From NCBI GenBank assembly GCA_014239855.1, contig JAAZXY010000001.1, positions 120,198 to 184,197 of the forward strand: a DNA stretch of 64,000 bases, written 5' to 3'. The DNA comes from Acidimicrobiales bacterium (GTDB lineage: Bacteria; Actinomycetota; Acidimicrobiia; Acidimicrobiales; MedAcidi-G1). Each line of letters starts with the position of its first letter. The first letter of the stretch is position 1. Under the pieces are notes generated by a model, which was not told where the DNA came from, ran no database searches, and saw nothing but the letters and a program-made list of their open reading frames with translations. Both the position numbers and the translations under genes were made by a program. Below are positions 24,711 through 34,033 of this stretch, piece by piece.

Positions 24711-25421
24711 TCAGCCAGCAGCGACCAACTCGATCGCCCGATGCAGCACGCCGTCGAACATGGGCTCGGTGAGCCGACCGGTGAACGTGTTCTGCTGGCT
24801 CACGTGGTACGAGCACAGGATCGTGCGGCCGTCGCCCAGCGGCGCCTCCACCCCGTGACCGAACGTCGGACGGGGGCGCAGGCCGAACTCGGCGGCCGCG
24901 GCGACATACCCGATCTGTCCCAGGACCACCACGACCTTCACGTCGGGCAGGGCGGCCACCTCGCGTTCGAAGAACGGTCGACACGCTGCCTTCTCGTCGG
25001 GCGTGGGCTTGTTGGCCGGCGGCGCGCACTTGACCGGCGCCGTGATGAACACGTCGGTGAGGACCAGCCCGTCGTCGATGCCGACCGCCTCGGGCTGGTT
25101 GGCCAGGCCCACCCGGTGGAGGGCGGCGAACAGGAAGTCCCCCGACCGGTCGCCGGTGAACACCCGTCCGGTCCGGTTGGCGCCGTGGGCGGCCGGCGCA
25201 AGCCCCACGATCAGGATCCGGGCGTCCGGATCCCCGAACCCGGGCACACCACGGCCCCAGTACTCCTGGTCCCGGTAGGCGGCCCGCTTCTCGGCGGCCA
25301 CCTGTTCGCGCCACGAGACCAGACGGGGGCAGGCCCGACAGGCCACCACCTCGTCGTGGACGACCCCGAGGGCCGCCCTACCCCGGTCGGGAACCTCCTG
25401 GTCGGAAACATGCCCGGTCAC
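24711..25421 (-). CDS. udgB: Uracil-DNA glycosylase family 5 (UdgB type)
   Basis: 236 residues from the GTG at 25421. Motif A is GLAPAAHGANRTGRVFTGD, the UdgB form that lacks the usual polar activating residue; motif B is HVSQQNTFTGRLT, where most members have HPS. Cysteines in ACRACPRL and later positions fit the family [4Fe-4S] cluster. It excises uracil and related deaminated bases from DNA. An ATG at 25457 would intrude into the divergent gene starting at 25447, so the leaderless GTG is chosen. Confidence 0.9.
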   Translation of the reverse strand: MTGHVSDQEVPDRGRAALGVVHDEVVACRACPRLVSWREQVAAEKRAAYRDQEYWGRGVPGFGDPDARILIVGLAPAAHGANRTGRVFTGDRSGDFLFAALHRVGLANQPEAVGIDDGLVLTDVFITAPVKCAPPANKPTPDEKAACRPFFEREVAALPDVKVVVVLGQIGYVAAAAEFGLRPRPTFGHGVEAPLGDGRTILCSYHVSQQNTFTGRLTEPMFDGVLHRAIELVAAG

Positions 25422-25427
25422 AGGGTC

Positions 25428-25437
25428 AGAGTAGGTT
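25428..25437. promoter_or_regulatory. Overlapping divergent -10 elements of udgB and the phosphatase gene
   Basis: TACTCT on the minus strand (25428-25433) stands 6 nt from the udgB GTG. TAGGTT on the plus strand (25432-25437) stands 9 nt from the ATG at 25447. The two hexamers share two bases, so polymerases for the two genes would exclude each other. Confidence 0.5.
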
Positions 25438-25446
25438 CGGCGACCG

Positions 25447-26082
25447 ATGCCCCCCACCCTCGTGCTCTATGTCCGACACGGACGAACCCCCACCACCGGC
25501 GCCCGCCTTCCCGGCCGGGCCCCCGGCCTGCACCTCTCCGACGAGGGCCGCGCCCAGGCCGAGGCGGTGGCGGCCGCCATTGCCGACCGGTCCGAAACCG
25601 GGCAGCAGGTGGCGGCCATCTATGCGTCACCCATGGAACGCACCCGGGAGACCGCGGCGCCCATCGCCCGGGCCCTCGGTCTGCGGGTCCGCACGGCGCC
25701 CGGTCTCAACGAGTGCGACTTCGGAAAGTGGACCGGTCGACGCCTCAAGGACCTCATGAAGCTCAAGGCGTGGGCCACCGTCCAGCGCCAACCGTCAGCC
25801 TTCCGCTTTCCGGGGGGCGAGTCGTTCGCCGAGATGCAGGCCCGCATCACCGGTCAGGTGGCCGATCTGGTGGCCCGCCATCCCGGCCAGACCATCGTCT
25901 GCGTCTCGCACGCCGACCCCATCAAGGCAGCACTCGCCCAGGCCGTGGGCACCCCGCTGGACCTCTTCCAACGGATCGTCGTCGGACCCTGTTCGGTCAG
26001 CGCCGTGCTGCACACCACCGAACGACCCGTCGTGCTGGCCATGAACACCACCAGCGACCTGAAGGGCCTCACACCTTCATGA
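25447..26082 (+). CDS. Histidine phosphatase family protein, MSMEG_4193 type
   Basis: 211 residues with the phosphohistidine motif VRHGRTPTTG near the N-terminus, ASPMERTRETAAPIA, and the second catalytic histidine in CVSHADPIKAAL. The length and GLNECDFGKWTGRRLKDL region match the actinobacterial MSMEG_4193 phosphatase family, which is normally followed by DUF3090 (TIGR03847) and SCO1664 genes, as here except for one inserted gene. Substrate unknown. Confidence 0.88.
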   Translation: MPPTLVLYVRHGRTPTTGARLPGRAPGLHLSDEGRAQAEAVAAAIADRSETGQQVAAIYASPMERTRETAAPIARALGLRVRTAPGLNECDFGKWTGRRLKDLMKLKAWATVQRQPSAFRFPGGESFAEMQARITGQVADLVARHPGQTIVCVSHADPIKAALAQAVGTPLDLFQRIVVGPCSVSAVLHTTERPVVLAMNTTSDLKGLTPS

Positions 26083-26095
26083 GTGGAAAACGGTC

Positions 26096-27523
26096 ATGAG
26101 CGACCCCGTTACCGGTGGTTCGCCCGCCGCCCTCGAGCACGGTGACCTCGGGCTCGACGTGGCCGAGTGCACCGACGCCCGCATCGACATCGTCCTGGGC
26201 GATCCCGACCTGATGGCCAGGGTGGCCGCCGGCGGCGCCTTCGGCGGCGAGTACTCCCGACCGGCCGCCCAGGCCATGTTCAACCGGCACTCCGCCGAAG
26301 CCGTGGCCGACGTCCGGGCCAAGACCCGGATCGTCGAGCTGGCCCCCCGCTCATGGCTGGTCCGCCTGCCCATCGTGAACAGTGCCGTGTTCGAGACCGA
26401 TGCCGGACTGGTGGTGTGCGACACCGGCATGGCGCCCGGCGGCCCGGCCCTCCTGGAGGCCATCCGATCGGTGAGCGATGCCCCGATCCACACCATCGTC
26501 TACAGCCACGGACACGTCGACCACGCCTACGGCACCTGGGCCCTCATGGAGGACCCGGCCACCATGGCCGCCGGCGGGCCGCAGATCGTCGCCCACCGCA
26601 AGGTCGCCGACCGGTTCGACACCTACCTGCGCCTCCGGGGCTCGCTGGCCCGCTACATGAACCAGCCGCCCCACCACCTCCCGGCCAGCCGGGATGATCT
26701 CGTCTGGCCCACGGTCACCTTCGATGACCGTCTCGAACTCGAGATCGGCGGCGAGGCCCTCCACCTCGTCCACCACCCCGCCGAGACCGACGACCAGTGC
26801 TACGCATGGATGCCCGACCGGGGCGCCCTCTACAGCGCCGACTACTACCAGGGCTTCCTCCCCAACCTCGGCAACGGCAAACGACTCCAGCGGGGCACCG
26901 ACGACTGGGTGATCGCGCTGCGCGAGATGGCCGATCTGGGCCCGACGGTGCTGTTCCCGGGCCACGGTGAGGGCATCACCGATCCCGAGCTGATCCGGTC
27001 GGAGTTCACGCTGCTGGCCGACGCCCTCGAACACATCATCGACCACGTCATCGACGGGCTGAACCGACGGATGCGTAAGGACCTCATTGTCGACACCCTC
27101 GACTGGCCCGACCGGTTCGCCGACCATCCGACGCTGAACGTCCAGTACGTCACCCCCCGGGACATCGCCCGCATGGTCATCAAGCGCTGGACCGGCTGGT
27201 GGGACGACATCCCGTCGCACTGGGCACCGGCCCCGCTGACCGAGCAGGCCGCGACCATCGTGGCCCTGGCCGGTGGGATCGATCCGTTGGTGGAGCGGGC
27301 CCGCTCGCTGCTCGACACCGACCTGCCCCAGGCCTGCCACCTCGCCGACTGGGCCTGGTACGCCGAACCCCACCACCCCGACGTCCAGCAACTGGTGGTC
27401 GACGCCTACCGGGACCGGATCATGGACCCGTCGTCGAACACCCAGGACATCCTCGTGTACCTGGACCACGCGGCGGCAGCCCGTGCCCTCCAGCGGCGCG
27501 CCGAAGACCCCGCCGACTCGTAG
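26096..27523 (+). CDS. Metallo-beta-lactamase-fold hydrolase, alkylsulfatase-like
   Basis: 475 residues. The metal motif YSHGHVDHAYG (HxHxDH) and later FPGHGEG mark an MBL fold; the C-terminal half (TPRDIARMVIKRWTGWWDD, then LADWAWYAEPHHPDVQQLVVDAYRD) resembles the dimerisation domain of SdsA1/BDS1-type alkylsulfatases. It lacks a signal peptide, so it acts in the cytosol. It is inserted between the MSMEG_4193-type phosphatase (13 bp before) and DUF3090 (9 bp after), which are usually adjacent. Confidence 0.83.
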   Translation: MSDPVTGGSPAALEHGDLGLDVAECTDARIDIVLGDPDLMARVAAGGAFGGEYSRPAAQAMFNRHSAEAVADVRAKTRIVELAPRSWLVRLPIVNSAVFETDAGLVVCDTGMAPGGPALLEAIRSVSDAPIHTIVYSHGHVDHAYGTWALMEDPATMAAGGPQIVAHRKVADRFDTYLRLRGSLARYMNQPPHHLPASRDDLVWPTVTFDDRLELEIGGEALHLVHHPAETDDQCYAWMPDRGALYSADYYQGFLPNLGNGKRLQRGTDDWVIALREMADLGPTVLFPGHGEGITDPELIRSEFTLLADALEHIIDHVIDGLNRRMRKDLIVDTLDWPDRFADHPTLNVQYVTPRDIARMVIKRWTGWWDDIPSHWAPAPLTEQAATIVALAGGIDPLVERARSLLDTDLPQACHLADWAWYAEPHHPDVQQLVVDAYRDRIMDPSSNTQDILVYLDHAAAARALQRRAEDPADS

Positions 27524-27526
27524 GTT
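27521..27526 (+). promoter_or_regulatory. Leaderless-type -10 of the DUF3090 gene
   Basis: TAGGTT ends 6 nt before the GTG at 27533; its TAG is the stop codon of the preceding gene. Confidence 0.5.
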
Positions 27527-27532
27527 CGACCC

Positions 27533-28033
27533 GTGGCACGACCGGAGATCGACTGGGACGACACCGACGGGTTCACCGCGGGCGTCGTCGGACCCCAGGG
27601 GCGTCGGGTGTTCTTCCTCCAGGCCCGACGGGCCGGTCAGGTCGTGTCGCTCAAGGTCGAGAAGCAGCAGGTGGCCGGACTGGCCGACTTCCTCGACGGG
27701 CTGATGGAGGACCTCCCCCCGACCGACGAGCGGGCCCTCGAGGTGATCGACGCCAACGTCCGGTTCGAGGATCCCGGCGAGGCCGACTGGGTGGTGGGCA
27801 GCCTCGGCATCACCTACCAGCAGTCCACCGACCGCCTGGTGCTGATCGCCGAGGAACTCCTACGTGACGAGGACGAACCACCGGCCCAGGCCCGGTTTCC
27901 CATGCGACGCGAGATGGTGGTCTGCTTCATCGACCGGGCCCGCCAGTTGGTGGCCGCCGGCCGCCCCCCGTGCGACTGGTGCGGTGCCCCGCTGGAGCCC
28001 TCGGCCGCCGGCTGGTGCCCCTGTGTCAACTGA
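27533..28033 (+). CDS. DUF3090/TIGR03847 family protein
   Basis: 166 residues. The run GRRVFFLQARRAGQVVSLKVEKQQV and RFPMRREMVVCFIDRARQLVAAGRPPC identify the actinobacterial DUF3090 family. The C-terminal CDWCGAP...GWCPCVN has four cysteines placed like a small zinc ribbon. No function is established. It is a fixed neighbour of the phosphatase and SCO1664 genes across Actinobacteria and overlaps the SCO1664-type gene by 11 bp. Confidence 0.9.
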   Translation: MARPEIDWDDTDGFTAGVVGPQGRRVFFLQARRAGQVVSLKVEKQQVAGLADFLDGLMEDLPPTDERALEVIDANVRFEDPGEADWVVGSLGITYQQSTDRLVLIAEELLRDEDEPPAQARFPMRREMVVCFIDRARQLVAAGRPPCDWCGAPLEPSAAGWCPCVN

Positions 28034-28802
28034 GTCGCCTGCCGCCCCGACACCCACCCCGCCGGACCCCTTCCGTCGGCGCGGACCGGTGGCCGACGAA
28101 CTGGCCGTCGAGGTACTCGGCGAAGGGGACATGGAGATCCTGGGACGGATGCCGTGGACGTCCAACGCCACCTTCCTGGTCGACGTCACCCATCCATCGA
28201 CCGGGCCGGACCCGTTCCTGCAGGGCGTCTACAAGCCGGGAGAGGGCGAGCGACCGCTCCACGACTTTCCCCCGGGGCTCTACCGGCGCGAAGCCGCGGC
28301 GTGGGAGTTGACCGCCCAGCTGGGGTGGGGGCTCATCCCGCCCACCGTGGTTCGCGACGGGCCACTCGGTGAGGGATCCGTCCAGCTGTACGTGCCGTGC
28401 GACTACGAGCAGCACTACTTCACCGTGCGCGACGACCCGGCACATGCCGATGCCCTGATGCGCCTCGCCGCCTGGGACCTGGTGGCCAACAACACCGACC
28501 GCAAGGGCGGTCACGTGCTGGCCGGCGACGACGGGGCGTTGTGGGCCATCGACAACGCCCTCTGCTTCCACCACCAGTTCAAGGTCCGTACCGTGATCTG
28601 GGACTTCGCCGGGCATGCCCTGACCGACGACCTGGTGGCCGACCTCCGACGCCTCACCGTTGACGGGCTCTCGACCCCGCTGGCCGACCTCCTCGACCCG
28701 TTCGAACGTGACGCCGTGCTGACCCGGGCCGACGCGGTGGCCAGCGCCGGCGAGCTCCCCACCGACCCCAGCGGACGCCGGGTTCCCTGGCCGCTGGTCT
28801 GA
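28023..28802 (+). CDS. SCO1664/TIGR03843 family kinase-fold protein
   Basis: 259 residues from the GTG that overlaps the DUF3090 stop. The sequence has a phosphatidylinositol-kinase-like core: FLQGVYKPGEGERPLHDFP, a central lysine strand, then DLVANNTDRKGGHVL and WAIDNALCFH, which correspond to the catalytic loop (NNTDRK) and metal-binding DN. Residues at the start are Pro-rich. Substrate unknown; the family is usually annotated as PI3/4-kinase-like. Confidence 0.87.
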   Translation: MSTESPAAPTPTPPDPFRRRGPVADELAVEVLGEGDMEILGRMPWTSNATFLVDVTHPSTGPDPFLQGVYKPGEGERPLHDFPPGLYRREAAAWELTAQLGWGLIPPTVVRDGPLGEGSVQLYVPCDYEQHYFTVRDDPAHADALMRLAAWDLVANNTDRKGGHVLAGDDGALWAIDNALCFHHQFKVRTVIWDFAGHALTDDLVADLRRLTVDGLSTPLADLLDPFERDAVLTRADAVASAGELPTDPSGRRVPWPLV

Positions 28803-28818
28803 CCCCTCACTCAGCAAC

Positions 28819-29883
28819 GTGCCCGACCTCGACCGCCTGCTCATCGAGGGGGACCTCGACGCCCTGCTGCGCCTCGTCGACGACGCCTGCGACGACGCCG
28901 ACTGGGACACCCTCGAACAGATCGCCACCCGGTCCCGACTGGCCGTGGAACGGGGCCATCAGCTCTGGCCGGCCGCCGACCACGCCGAGCACCGGCTGGC
29001 CCTGCAGGCCCCGGGATCGTTCGCCGCCGCTGCCGTGGTCCGGGACGCACCGACCTTCGGGGTGGCGCCCCTGGCCGAGGTGGCCGCCTCGTCACACACC
29101 TGGGCCGAACTCGATCCCCATCTCACCTCCGACGCCGGAGCGCTCCGGGCCGTGGTGGCCCACGAGCGGGTGGCCCGCGGCGAGGACCTCCGCGGCCTCG
29201 AACTCGAGGACGACCCGCTGGGGCTTCCCCTCCGGCTGGCCTCCTGGGAACCGGCCACCGACGGACCGACCATCGGCCCCTACGGCGTCGACGATCCGGT
29301 GCCGCCCACCGGGCTGCTCGCCCCGGTCTCCCCGGCTCCGGGTGTCAGCACAGACTCCGCCCTGCCGGAGACCGGGCCAGCGGATGGCCCAGCGGAGGAA
29401 CCAGCGGCGTGCCCCGAGGCCGACACGGCCCGCACCGCCCTCCGGGACCTCGTCTCGACGTGGACCGAACAGTCCCGGGGCACGGCCTCGGCAATCGCAT
29501 TGCGGGGCACCGGGCCACAGGCCGCGGACCACGCAGGACGGTCCATCGACGCCGGCGACCTCAGACTGCGGACGCTGACCCTCGACGAGGCGATCGGGCT
29601 GTTGGCGTGGGCCGGGGCATCAGGTGGAGCACACGGTCGACGGCGGGGTGCCGCACGGGGCCGCTTCGAGGCGTGGTGGTGTGCCGCAGCGCTCGTCGGC
29701 ATGGACGGGCCCGATGACGACTGGCCACCGGATCCCGACGACCTCGGGGACGCGTTGGCCGAACTGCGGTGGTGGCGCTGGGACGGAGCGAAGCGTCCCG
29801 CCGGTTGGTTCCTGGGGATCGCCGTCGACGACCCCCTGGACGATCTGGCCTGGGCGCTGGCCGCCTGCGACCGTCCAGACTGA
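28819..29883 (+). CDS. Hypothetical protein with tryptophan-rich C-terminus
   Basis: 354 residues that I do not recognise. An N-terminal helical, Asp/Leu-rich half ([20 protein letters not shown]) is joined by a Pro/Ala-rich linker (about 165-205) to a C-terminal half with [17 protein letters not shown] and [18 protein letters not shown] start 16 bp after the SCO1664-type gene, same strand, so probably co-transcribed. No signal peptide or membrane segment. Confidence 0.65.
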   Translation: MPDLDRLLIEGDLDALLRLVDDACDDADWDTLEQIATRSRLAVERGHQLWPAADHAEHRLALQAPGSFAAAAVVRDAPTFGVAPLAEVAASSHTWAELDPHLTSDAGALRAVVAHERVARGEDLRGLELEDDPLGLPLRLASWEPATDGPTIGPYGVDDPVPPTGLLAPVSPAPGVSTDSALPETGPADGPAEEPAACPEADTARTALRDLVSTWTEQSRGTASAIALRGTGPQAADHAGRSIDAGDLRLRTLTLDEAIGLLAWAGASGGAHGRRRGAARGRFEAWWCAAALVGMDGPDDDWPPDPDDLGDALAELRWWRWDGAKRPAGWFLGIAVDDPLDDLAWALAACDRPD

Positions 29884-29928
29884 AGACCTGAGCCGAGCCG
29901 GAGCCCCGCCGCTCAGTCGCTCAAGGGG

Positions 29929-30897
29929 TCAGCCTCGGGCCTGCAGGGCCTCGATCAGCTTGGGCAGCACCTTGTGGACGTCGCCCACGATGCCGAGGTC
30001 GGCGACGCCGAAGATCGGCGCCTCCTCGTCCTTGTTGATGGCGATGATGTTGGCCGAACCCTTCATGCCGACCAGGTGCTGCGTGGCACCGGAGATGCCA
30101 CACGCCACGTAGACCGTCGGCTTCACGACCTTGCCGGTCTGTCCGACCTGGTACGAGTACGGGACCCATCCGGCATCCACCACGGCGCGCGACGCACCCG
30201 GGGCGCCCCTGACCAGCTTGGCCAGGGTCTCGATCATCTCGTACTTCTCGGCCTCGCCCAGCCCGCGGCCACCGGAGACGACCACGGCCGCCTCGTCCAG
30301 CTTCGGGCCTGAGGTCTCCTCGACGAAACGCTCCTTGACGACTGCTGCCCCGGTGCCACCGAGCTCGCCCACGGCGAGATCGGACACCGCGGCAGGCGCA
30401 CCGCCGCACTCCTCGGCCACGAACGACTTGGGCCGCACCAGGAAGATGGCCAGTCCGGCATCGGTGAAGCCGGTCAGAACGTCGGTGGTGCCGCCGAACA
30501 CGGGCTCGCTGCCCAGCAGGCGGTCGCCGTCGACGATCAGATCGACCACGTTGGTCAGCACCGGACGGTCGACCTTGGCCGACAGGCGGCCGGCCACGTC
30601 ACGGCCGTCGTAGGAGGTGGTGGCCAGCAGCACGTCGGGGCCGGTCCCGGCCTCCAGCGCGCCGGCGATGGCCGATGCCACGCGTGCACCCGGCAGGGCA
30701 CCGTCGGCATCGCCCACGCTGTGGACGGCCGAGGCGCCGTGCGAACCCAGTTGGCCGGCCACGGCCGAACCGTCGCCCGCCATGACCACCTCGACGGTGT
30801 CGGCCAGCGAACGGGCCTTGGTCAGCAGTTCCAGTGTCGATGCGGTGGCTCCGGCCTCCGTGGCCTCGCCGAACACCCAGATCTTCGTGATTCCCAT
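29929..30897 (-). CDS. etfA: Electron transfer flavoprotein alpha subunit
   Basis: 322 residues. The C-terminal FAD-binding domain is clear: [41 protein letters not shown] and [10 protein letters not shown]. EtfAB collects electrons from acyl-CoA and other flavin dehydrogenases and passes them to the quinone pool. It lies 9 bp behind etfB on the same strand. Confidence 0.97.
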   Translation of the reverse strand: MGITKIWVFGEATEAGATASTLELLTKARSLADTVEVVMAGDGSAVAGQLGSHGASAVHSVGDADGALPGARVASAIAGALEAGTGPDVLLATTSYDGRDVAGRLSAKVDRPVLTNVVDLIVDGDRLLGSEPVFGGTTDVLTGFTDAGLAIFLVRPKSFVAEECGGAPAAVSDLAVGELGGTGAAVVKERFVEETSGPKLDEAAVVVSGGRGLGEAEKYEMIETLAKLVRGAPGASRAVVDAGWVPYSYQVGQTGKVVKPTVYVACGISGATQHLVGMKGSANIIAINKDEEAPIFGVADLGIVGDVHKVLPKLIEALQARG

Positions 30898-30906
30898 GAT
30901 CGTCTC

Positions 30907-31686
30907 CTACAGAACCTTGAGGTCGTCCAGGAACGCCAGAATGCGTTCGTGGGCGTCGCCCTCGTCAACGATGACCTCGCCGGCCTCGCGTGCGGGGGCC
31001 TCGGTGATGGTCGTGATCTCCTGGCGGGCACCTGCCCAGCCCACGGTGGCCGGGTCGATGCCCAGACCAGCCAGGTCGAGCTCGTCGACCGGCTTGTTCT
31101 TGGCCGCCATGATCCCCTTGAACGAGGGGTAGCGGGGCTCGACCACGCCGGCGGTCACCGACACCACGGCGGGCAGCGGGCACTCGACCTGGTCGAAGCC
31201 GGCCTCTGTCTGGCGCTTCACGGTGGCCACACCGTCGGCGACCTCGATCTCCTTGCCGAAGGTGACCGACGGAAGGCCCATCAACTCGGCGACCTGCACC
31301 GGCACGGTGCCCGTGTAGCCGTCGCTGGACTCGGTGGCCGTCAGGATCAGGTCGGGCTCGCAGCGGGCGATGGCCGCAGCCAGCACCTTGGCCGTCGACA
31401 GGGAGTCGGACCCGGCCAGGGCCTCATCGCTGACCAGCACGGCGCTCTCGGCACCCATGGCCAGGGCGGTCCGCAGACCGCTCACCTCGTTGTTGGGGGC
31501 CATGGAGACGAGGCGCACCTCGCCACCGCCGGCGGCGTCCACCAGCTGTAGGCCCATCTCGACCCCGTAGGAGTCCGACTCATCCAAGATGAGCTTGACG
31601 TCCCGCTTCAGGGTCCTGGTCTCGGGATCCAGCGCACCGGGGTCTGCCGGGTCGGGAATCTGCTTCACACATACGACGACGATCAT
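30907..31686 (-). CDS. etfB: Electron transfer flavoprotein beta subunit
   Basis: 259 residues with VCVKQIPDP at the N-terminus, DESDSYGVEMGLQL, and the AMP-binding and recognition-loop region. A 110-bp gap separates it from the divergent serine hydrolase gene. Together with etfA this serves beta-oxidation-type metabolism, in keeping with the MaoC and acyl-CoA ligase genes further on. Confidence 0.96.
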   Translation of the reverse strand: MIVVVCVKQIPDPADPGALDPETRTLKRDVKLILDESDSYGVEMGLQLVDAAGGGEVRLVSMAPNNEVSGLRTALAMGAESAVLVSDEALAGSDSLSTAKVLAAAIARCEPDLILTATESSDGYTGTVPVQVAELMGLPSVTFGKEIEVADGVATVKRQTEAGFDQVECPLPAVVSVTAGVVEPRYPSFKGIMAAKNKPVDELDLAGLGIDPATVGWAGARQEITTITEAPAREAGEVIVDEGDAHERILAFLDDLKVL

Positions 31687-31784
31687 GGGTCAAGTCTGCC
31701 CGACGAGGACGGGAACGGGACCAACTGTGGCTGGGGATTTCGCGACGGTCGTCGGTCACCGACCGGCCCCGGTCGGGTGCGCCC

Positions 31785-31790
31785 TAGTGT
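31785..31790 (+). promoter_or_regulatory. Leaderless-type -10 of the serine hydrolase gene
   Basis: TAGTGT is followed by 6 nt and the ATG at 31797. Confidence 0.5.
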
Positions 31791-31796
31791 CGGGCC

Positions 31797-33044
31797 ATGT
31801 CCGCCGCCGACCCCTCCGACACCCGCTGGATGGAGGGCTTCCCACCGCCTCCCGAAGCCCGGCTGTCCTTTCATGACGGTTCGTTCTACGGCTGGCCCCA
31901 GCTCCGCTGGACGTTCTCCAACATCGGGCAGCTGGTGCCCACCCGGACCGCCTGGCGAGGCCCCGGCGCCGCCCGGATCCTCGACGGTCAGGCCACCGCC
32001 GACGACGGTTCGAACGGACCACGCCTCGGCATCGGCTCGATCCACTCCAGCGACGGTCGCTCGCTGACCTGGGACGAGGCGCTGGACGACATCTGCGCTG
32101 ACGGCCTGGTCGTCCTCCACGGCGGCCGGGTGGTCCACGAGGAGTACCGGGAACACGGGCGCCCCCACCGGCCACACATCATCATGTCGGCCGCCAAGTC
32201 CTTCGCCGGAACGCTGGCCATGCTGGCCGACCACGACGGCCTGTTGGACCGCGACGCCCTCGTGCCGACGATCATCGGCGAACTGGCCGGCACGGCATGG
32301 GACGACGCCACGGTCCGCCAGGTCATGGACATGGTGGTGGACATGGATTTCGAGGAGGACTACCTGCGCCCCGACTCGGAGGTCTACCGCTTCCTCCGAT
32401 CGGCGGGGATGCTGCCCTTCGGCCCTGACGACGAAGGGCCCCGGTCGTTCTACGAGTACCTGCCCGCAGTCGGTCCGGCCGGGCCCCACGGGACCGCCTT
32501 CGCCTACCGCGAACCCAACATCTTCGTGCTGGGTTGGCTGCTGCGACGGGCCACCGGGACGAGCCTCTCCGACCAACTCTCCGAGCGGATCTGGCGCCAC
32601 CTGGGTGCCGAGCACGACGCCGTCTACATGGTCGACCCGTCGGGAGCCGAGACCACGATGTGTGTCACCACCCGTGATCTGGCCCGCTTCGGCGACCTGT
32701 TCCGAACTGGCGGAACGGTCGACGGCGTACGCGTCCTGCCCGAGGCGGTGACCGACGAGCCGTTCGCCGGCGGCGACCGGGACCTGTTCGCCCGGGGCAG
32801 CGAGGTCGACGGTGGTCGGTACGACTCCATGGACGGCTGGTCGTACCGGTCCCAGTTCTGGATCCGCCACCTCGACGACCGGAACTGCCCCATGGCCCGC
32901 GGCGCCCACGGCCAGGTGCTGGCCATCGACCGGGGTGCCGACCTCGTGGTGGCCCTCACCTCATCGGCCCGCCAACCCCCGTCCAGCCTCATCGACCCGG
33001 TCTTCCTGCCCCTGATGGACGCCATCACCGAGGCGGTCTCGTGA
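31797..33044 (+). CDS. Beta-lactamase-family (class C-like) serine hydrolase
   Basis: 415 residues. The SxxK catalytic motif is SAAK (Ser131-Lys134) in IIMSAAKSFAG, followed by WDDATVRQVMDMVVDMDFEEDY and a YREPN segment in place of the usual YxN. No export signal is visible, so it is probably a cytosolic esterase or peptidase rather than a resistance enzyme. Its stop overlaps the GTG of the lipid kinase gene. Confidence 0.87.
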   Translation: MSAADPSDTRWMEGFPPPPEARLSFHDGSFYGWPQLRWTFSNIGQLVPTRTAWRGPGAARILDGQATADDGSNGPRLGIGSIHSSDGRSLTWDEALDDICADGLVVLHGGRVVHEEYREHGRPHRPHIIMSAAKSFAGTLAMLADHDGLLDRDALVPTIIGELAGTAWDDATVRQVMDMVVDMDFEEDYLRPDSEVYRFLRSAGMLPFGPDDEGPRSFYEYLPAVGPAGPHGTAFAYREPNIFVLGWLLRRATGTSLSDQLSERIWRHLGAEHDAVYMVDPSGAETTMCVTTRDLARFGDLFRTGGTVDGVRVLPEAVTDEPFAGGDRDLFARGSEVDGGRYDSMDGWSYRSQFWIRHLDDRNCPMARGAHGQVLAIDRGADLVVALTSSARQPPSSLIDPVFLPLMDAITEAVS

Positions 33045-34009
33045 AGCTCCTGCTGGTCGTCAATCCGTCGGCGTCGTCGGTGACCGCCCGGACCCGGATC
33101 GTCATACAGAAGGCCCTGTCGGCCGACCACCGCCTCGAGGTGGCCGCCACCACCCGCCGGGGCCACGCCACCCGCCTGGCCCAGAGCGCGGCCAACGACG
33201 GCATCGACGTGGTCGTCGTGCTGGGTGGCGACGGCACCCTCAACGAGGCGGCCAACGGGCTGGTCGGCACCCAGACCGCGCTGGCCGCCCTGCCCGGCGG
33301 GTCCACCAACGTGTTCGCCCGGACCCTCGGGCTGCCCGACGACCCCGTGGAGGCCACCGGCGCCCTGATGGACGCCATCGAAGCGGCGTCCATCCGACGG
33401 GTCGGCCTGGGCTCGGTGAACGACCGCCACTTCCTGTTCCACGCCGGGATCGGTTTCGACGCCGCGGTGGTCGAACAGGTGGAACGCCGGGGTGGCCTGC
33501 TGAAGCGGTTCGCCGGCCATCCGCTCTACATCGCGGCGGCCATCGACACCTGGATCCGCCACTACGACCACCGCCGCCCCGCCTTCACGGTGACGTTTCC
33601 CAATGGCGAGGAGCCCGAGACGGGACTCCCGGGCGTGTTCGCGGCCTGCCTCAATACCGACCCCTACACGTACCTCGGAACCCGGGGGCTCTCCCTGGCC
33701 CCGGCGGCGACCCTGGAAAGTCCCCTCTCGGTGGCCACCTTCCGGAACCTCTCGGCGAGCACGCTGGCCACCACGCTGGCCTCCGCCGTCGGTCTCCGAT
33801 CGGCCAGCCGCCCCCAGCCCGCCAGCCGGACCGGCCGAGCTGGACTGCAGGTCCGCGACGACGTCGAGCTGGCGGAGATCGTGGCCTCGCGACCGGTGCC
33901 GTGGCAGGTGGACGGCGACCATGTCGGCGATGCAGAGCGGCTGGTGGTCCGCCACCACCCGGACGTCATGGACCTGGTGGTCCCCCTGGCCTCGCCCGCC
34001 TTTTTCTGA
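33041..34009 (+). CDS. Diacylglycerol/sphingosine-kinase-fold lipid kinase
   Basis: 322 residues. N-terminal nucleotide-binding domain with LLVVNPSAS, VVVLGGDGTLNEAANGL and LPGGSTNVFARTLGL, the DagK/YegS hallmark set; C-terminal beta-sandwich with DGDHVGDAERLVV. It phosphorylates a lipid or lipid-like alcohol. GTG start within the preceding stop. It converges on a glycerophosphodiesterase gene, which suggests a shared theme of membrane lipid turnover. Confidence 0.9.
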   Translation: MKLLLVVNPSASSVTARTRIVIQKALSADHRLEVAATTRRGHATRLAQSAANDGIDVVVVLGGDGTLNEAANGLVGTQTALAALPGGSTNVFARTLGLPDDPVEATGALMDAIEAASIRRVGLGSVNDRHFLFHAGIGFDAAVVEQVERRGGLLKRFAGHPLYIAAAIDTWIRHYDHRRPAFTVTFPNGEEPETGLPGVFAACLNTDPYTYLGTRGLSLAPAATLESPLSVATFRNLSASTLATTLASAVGLRSASRPQPASRTGRAGLQVRDDVELAEIVASRPVPWQVDGDHVGDAERLVVRHHPDVMDLVVPLASPAFF

Positions 34010-34033
34010 AGGGCCTCCCGGAAGCGGGTCGGG

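Noticed and set aside
29888..29916. CTGAGC/GCTCAG inverted repeat between convergent genes
   Set aside because: Only 6 bp with a 17-nt loop; too weak to call a terminator.
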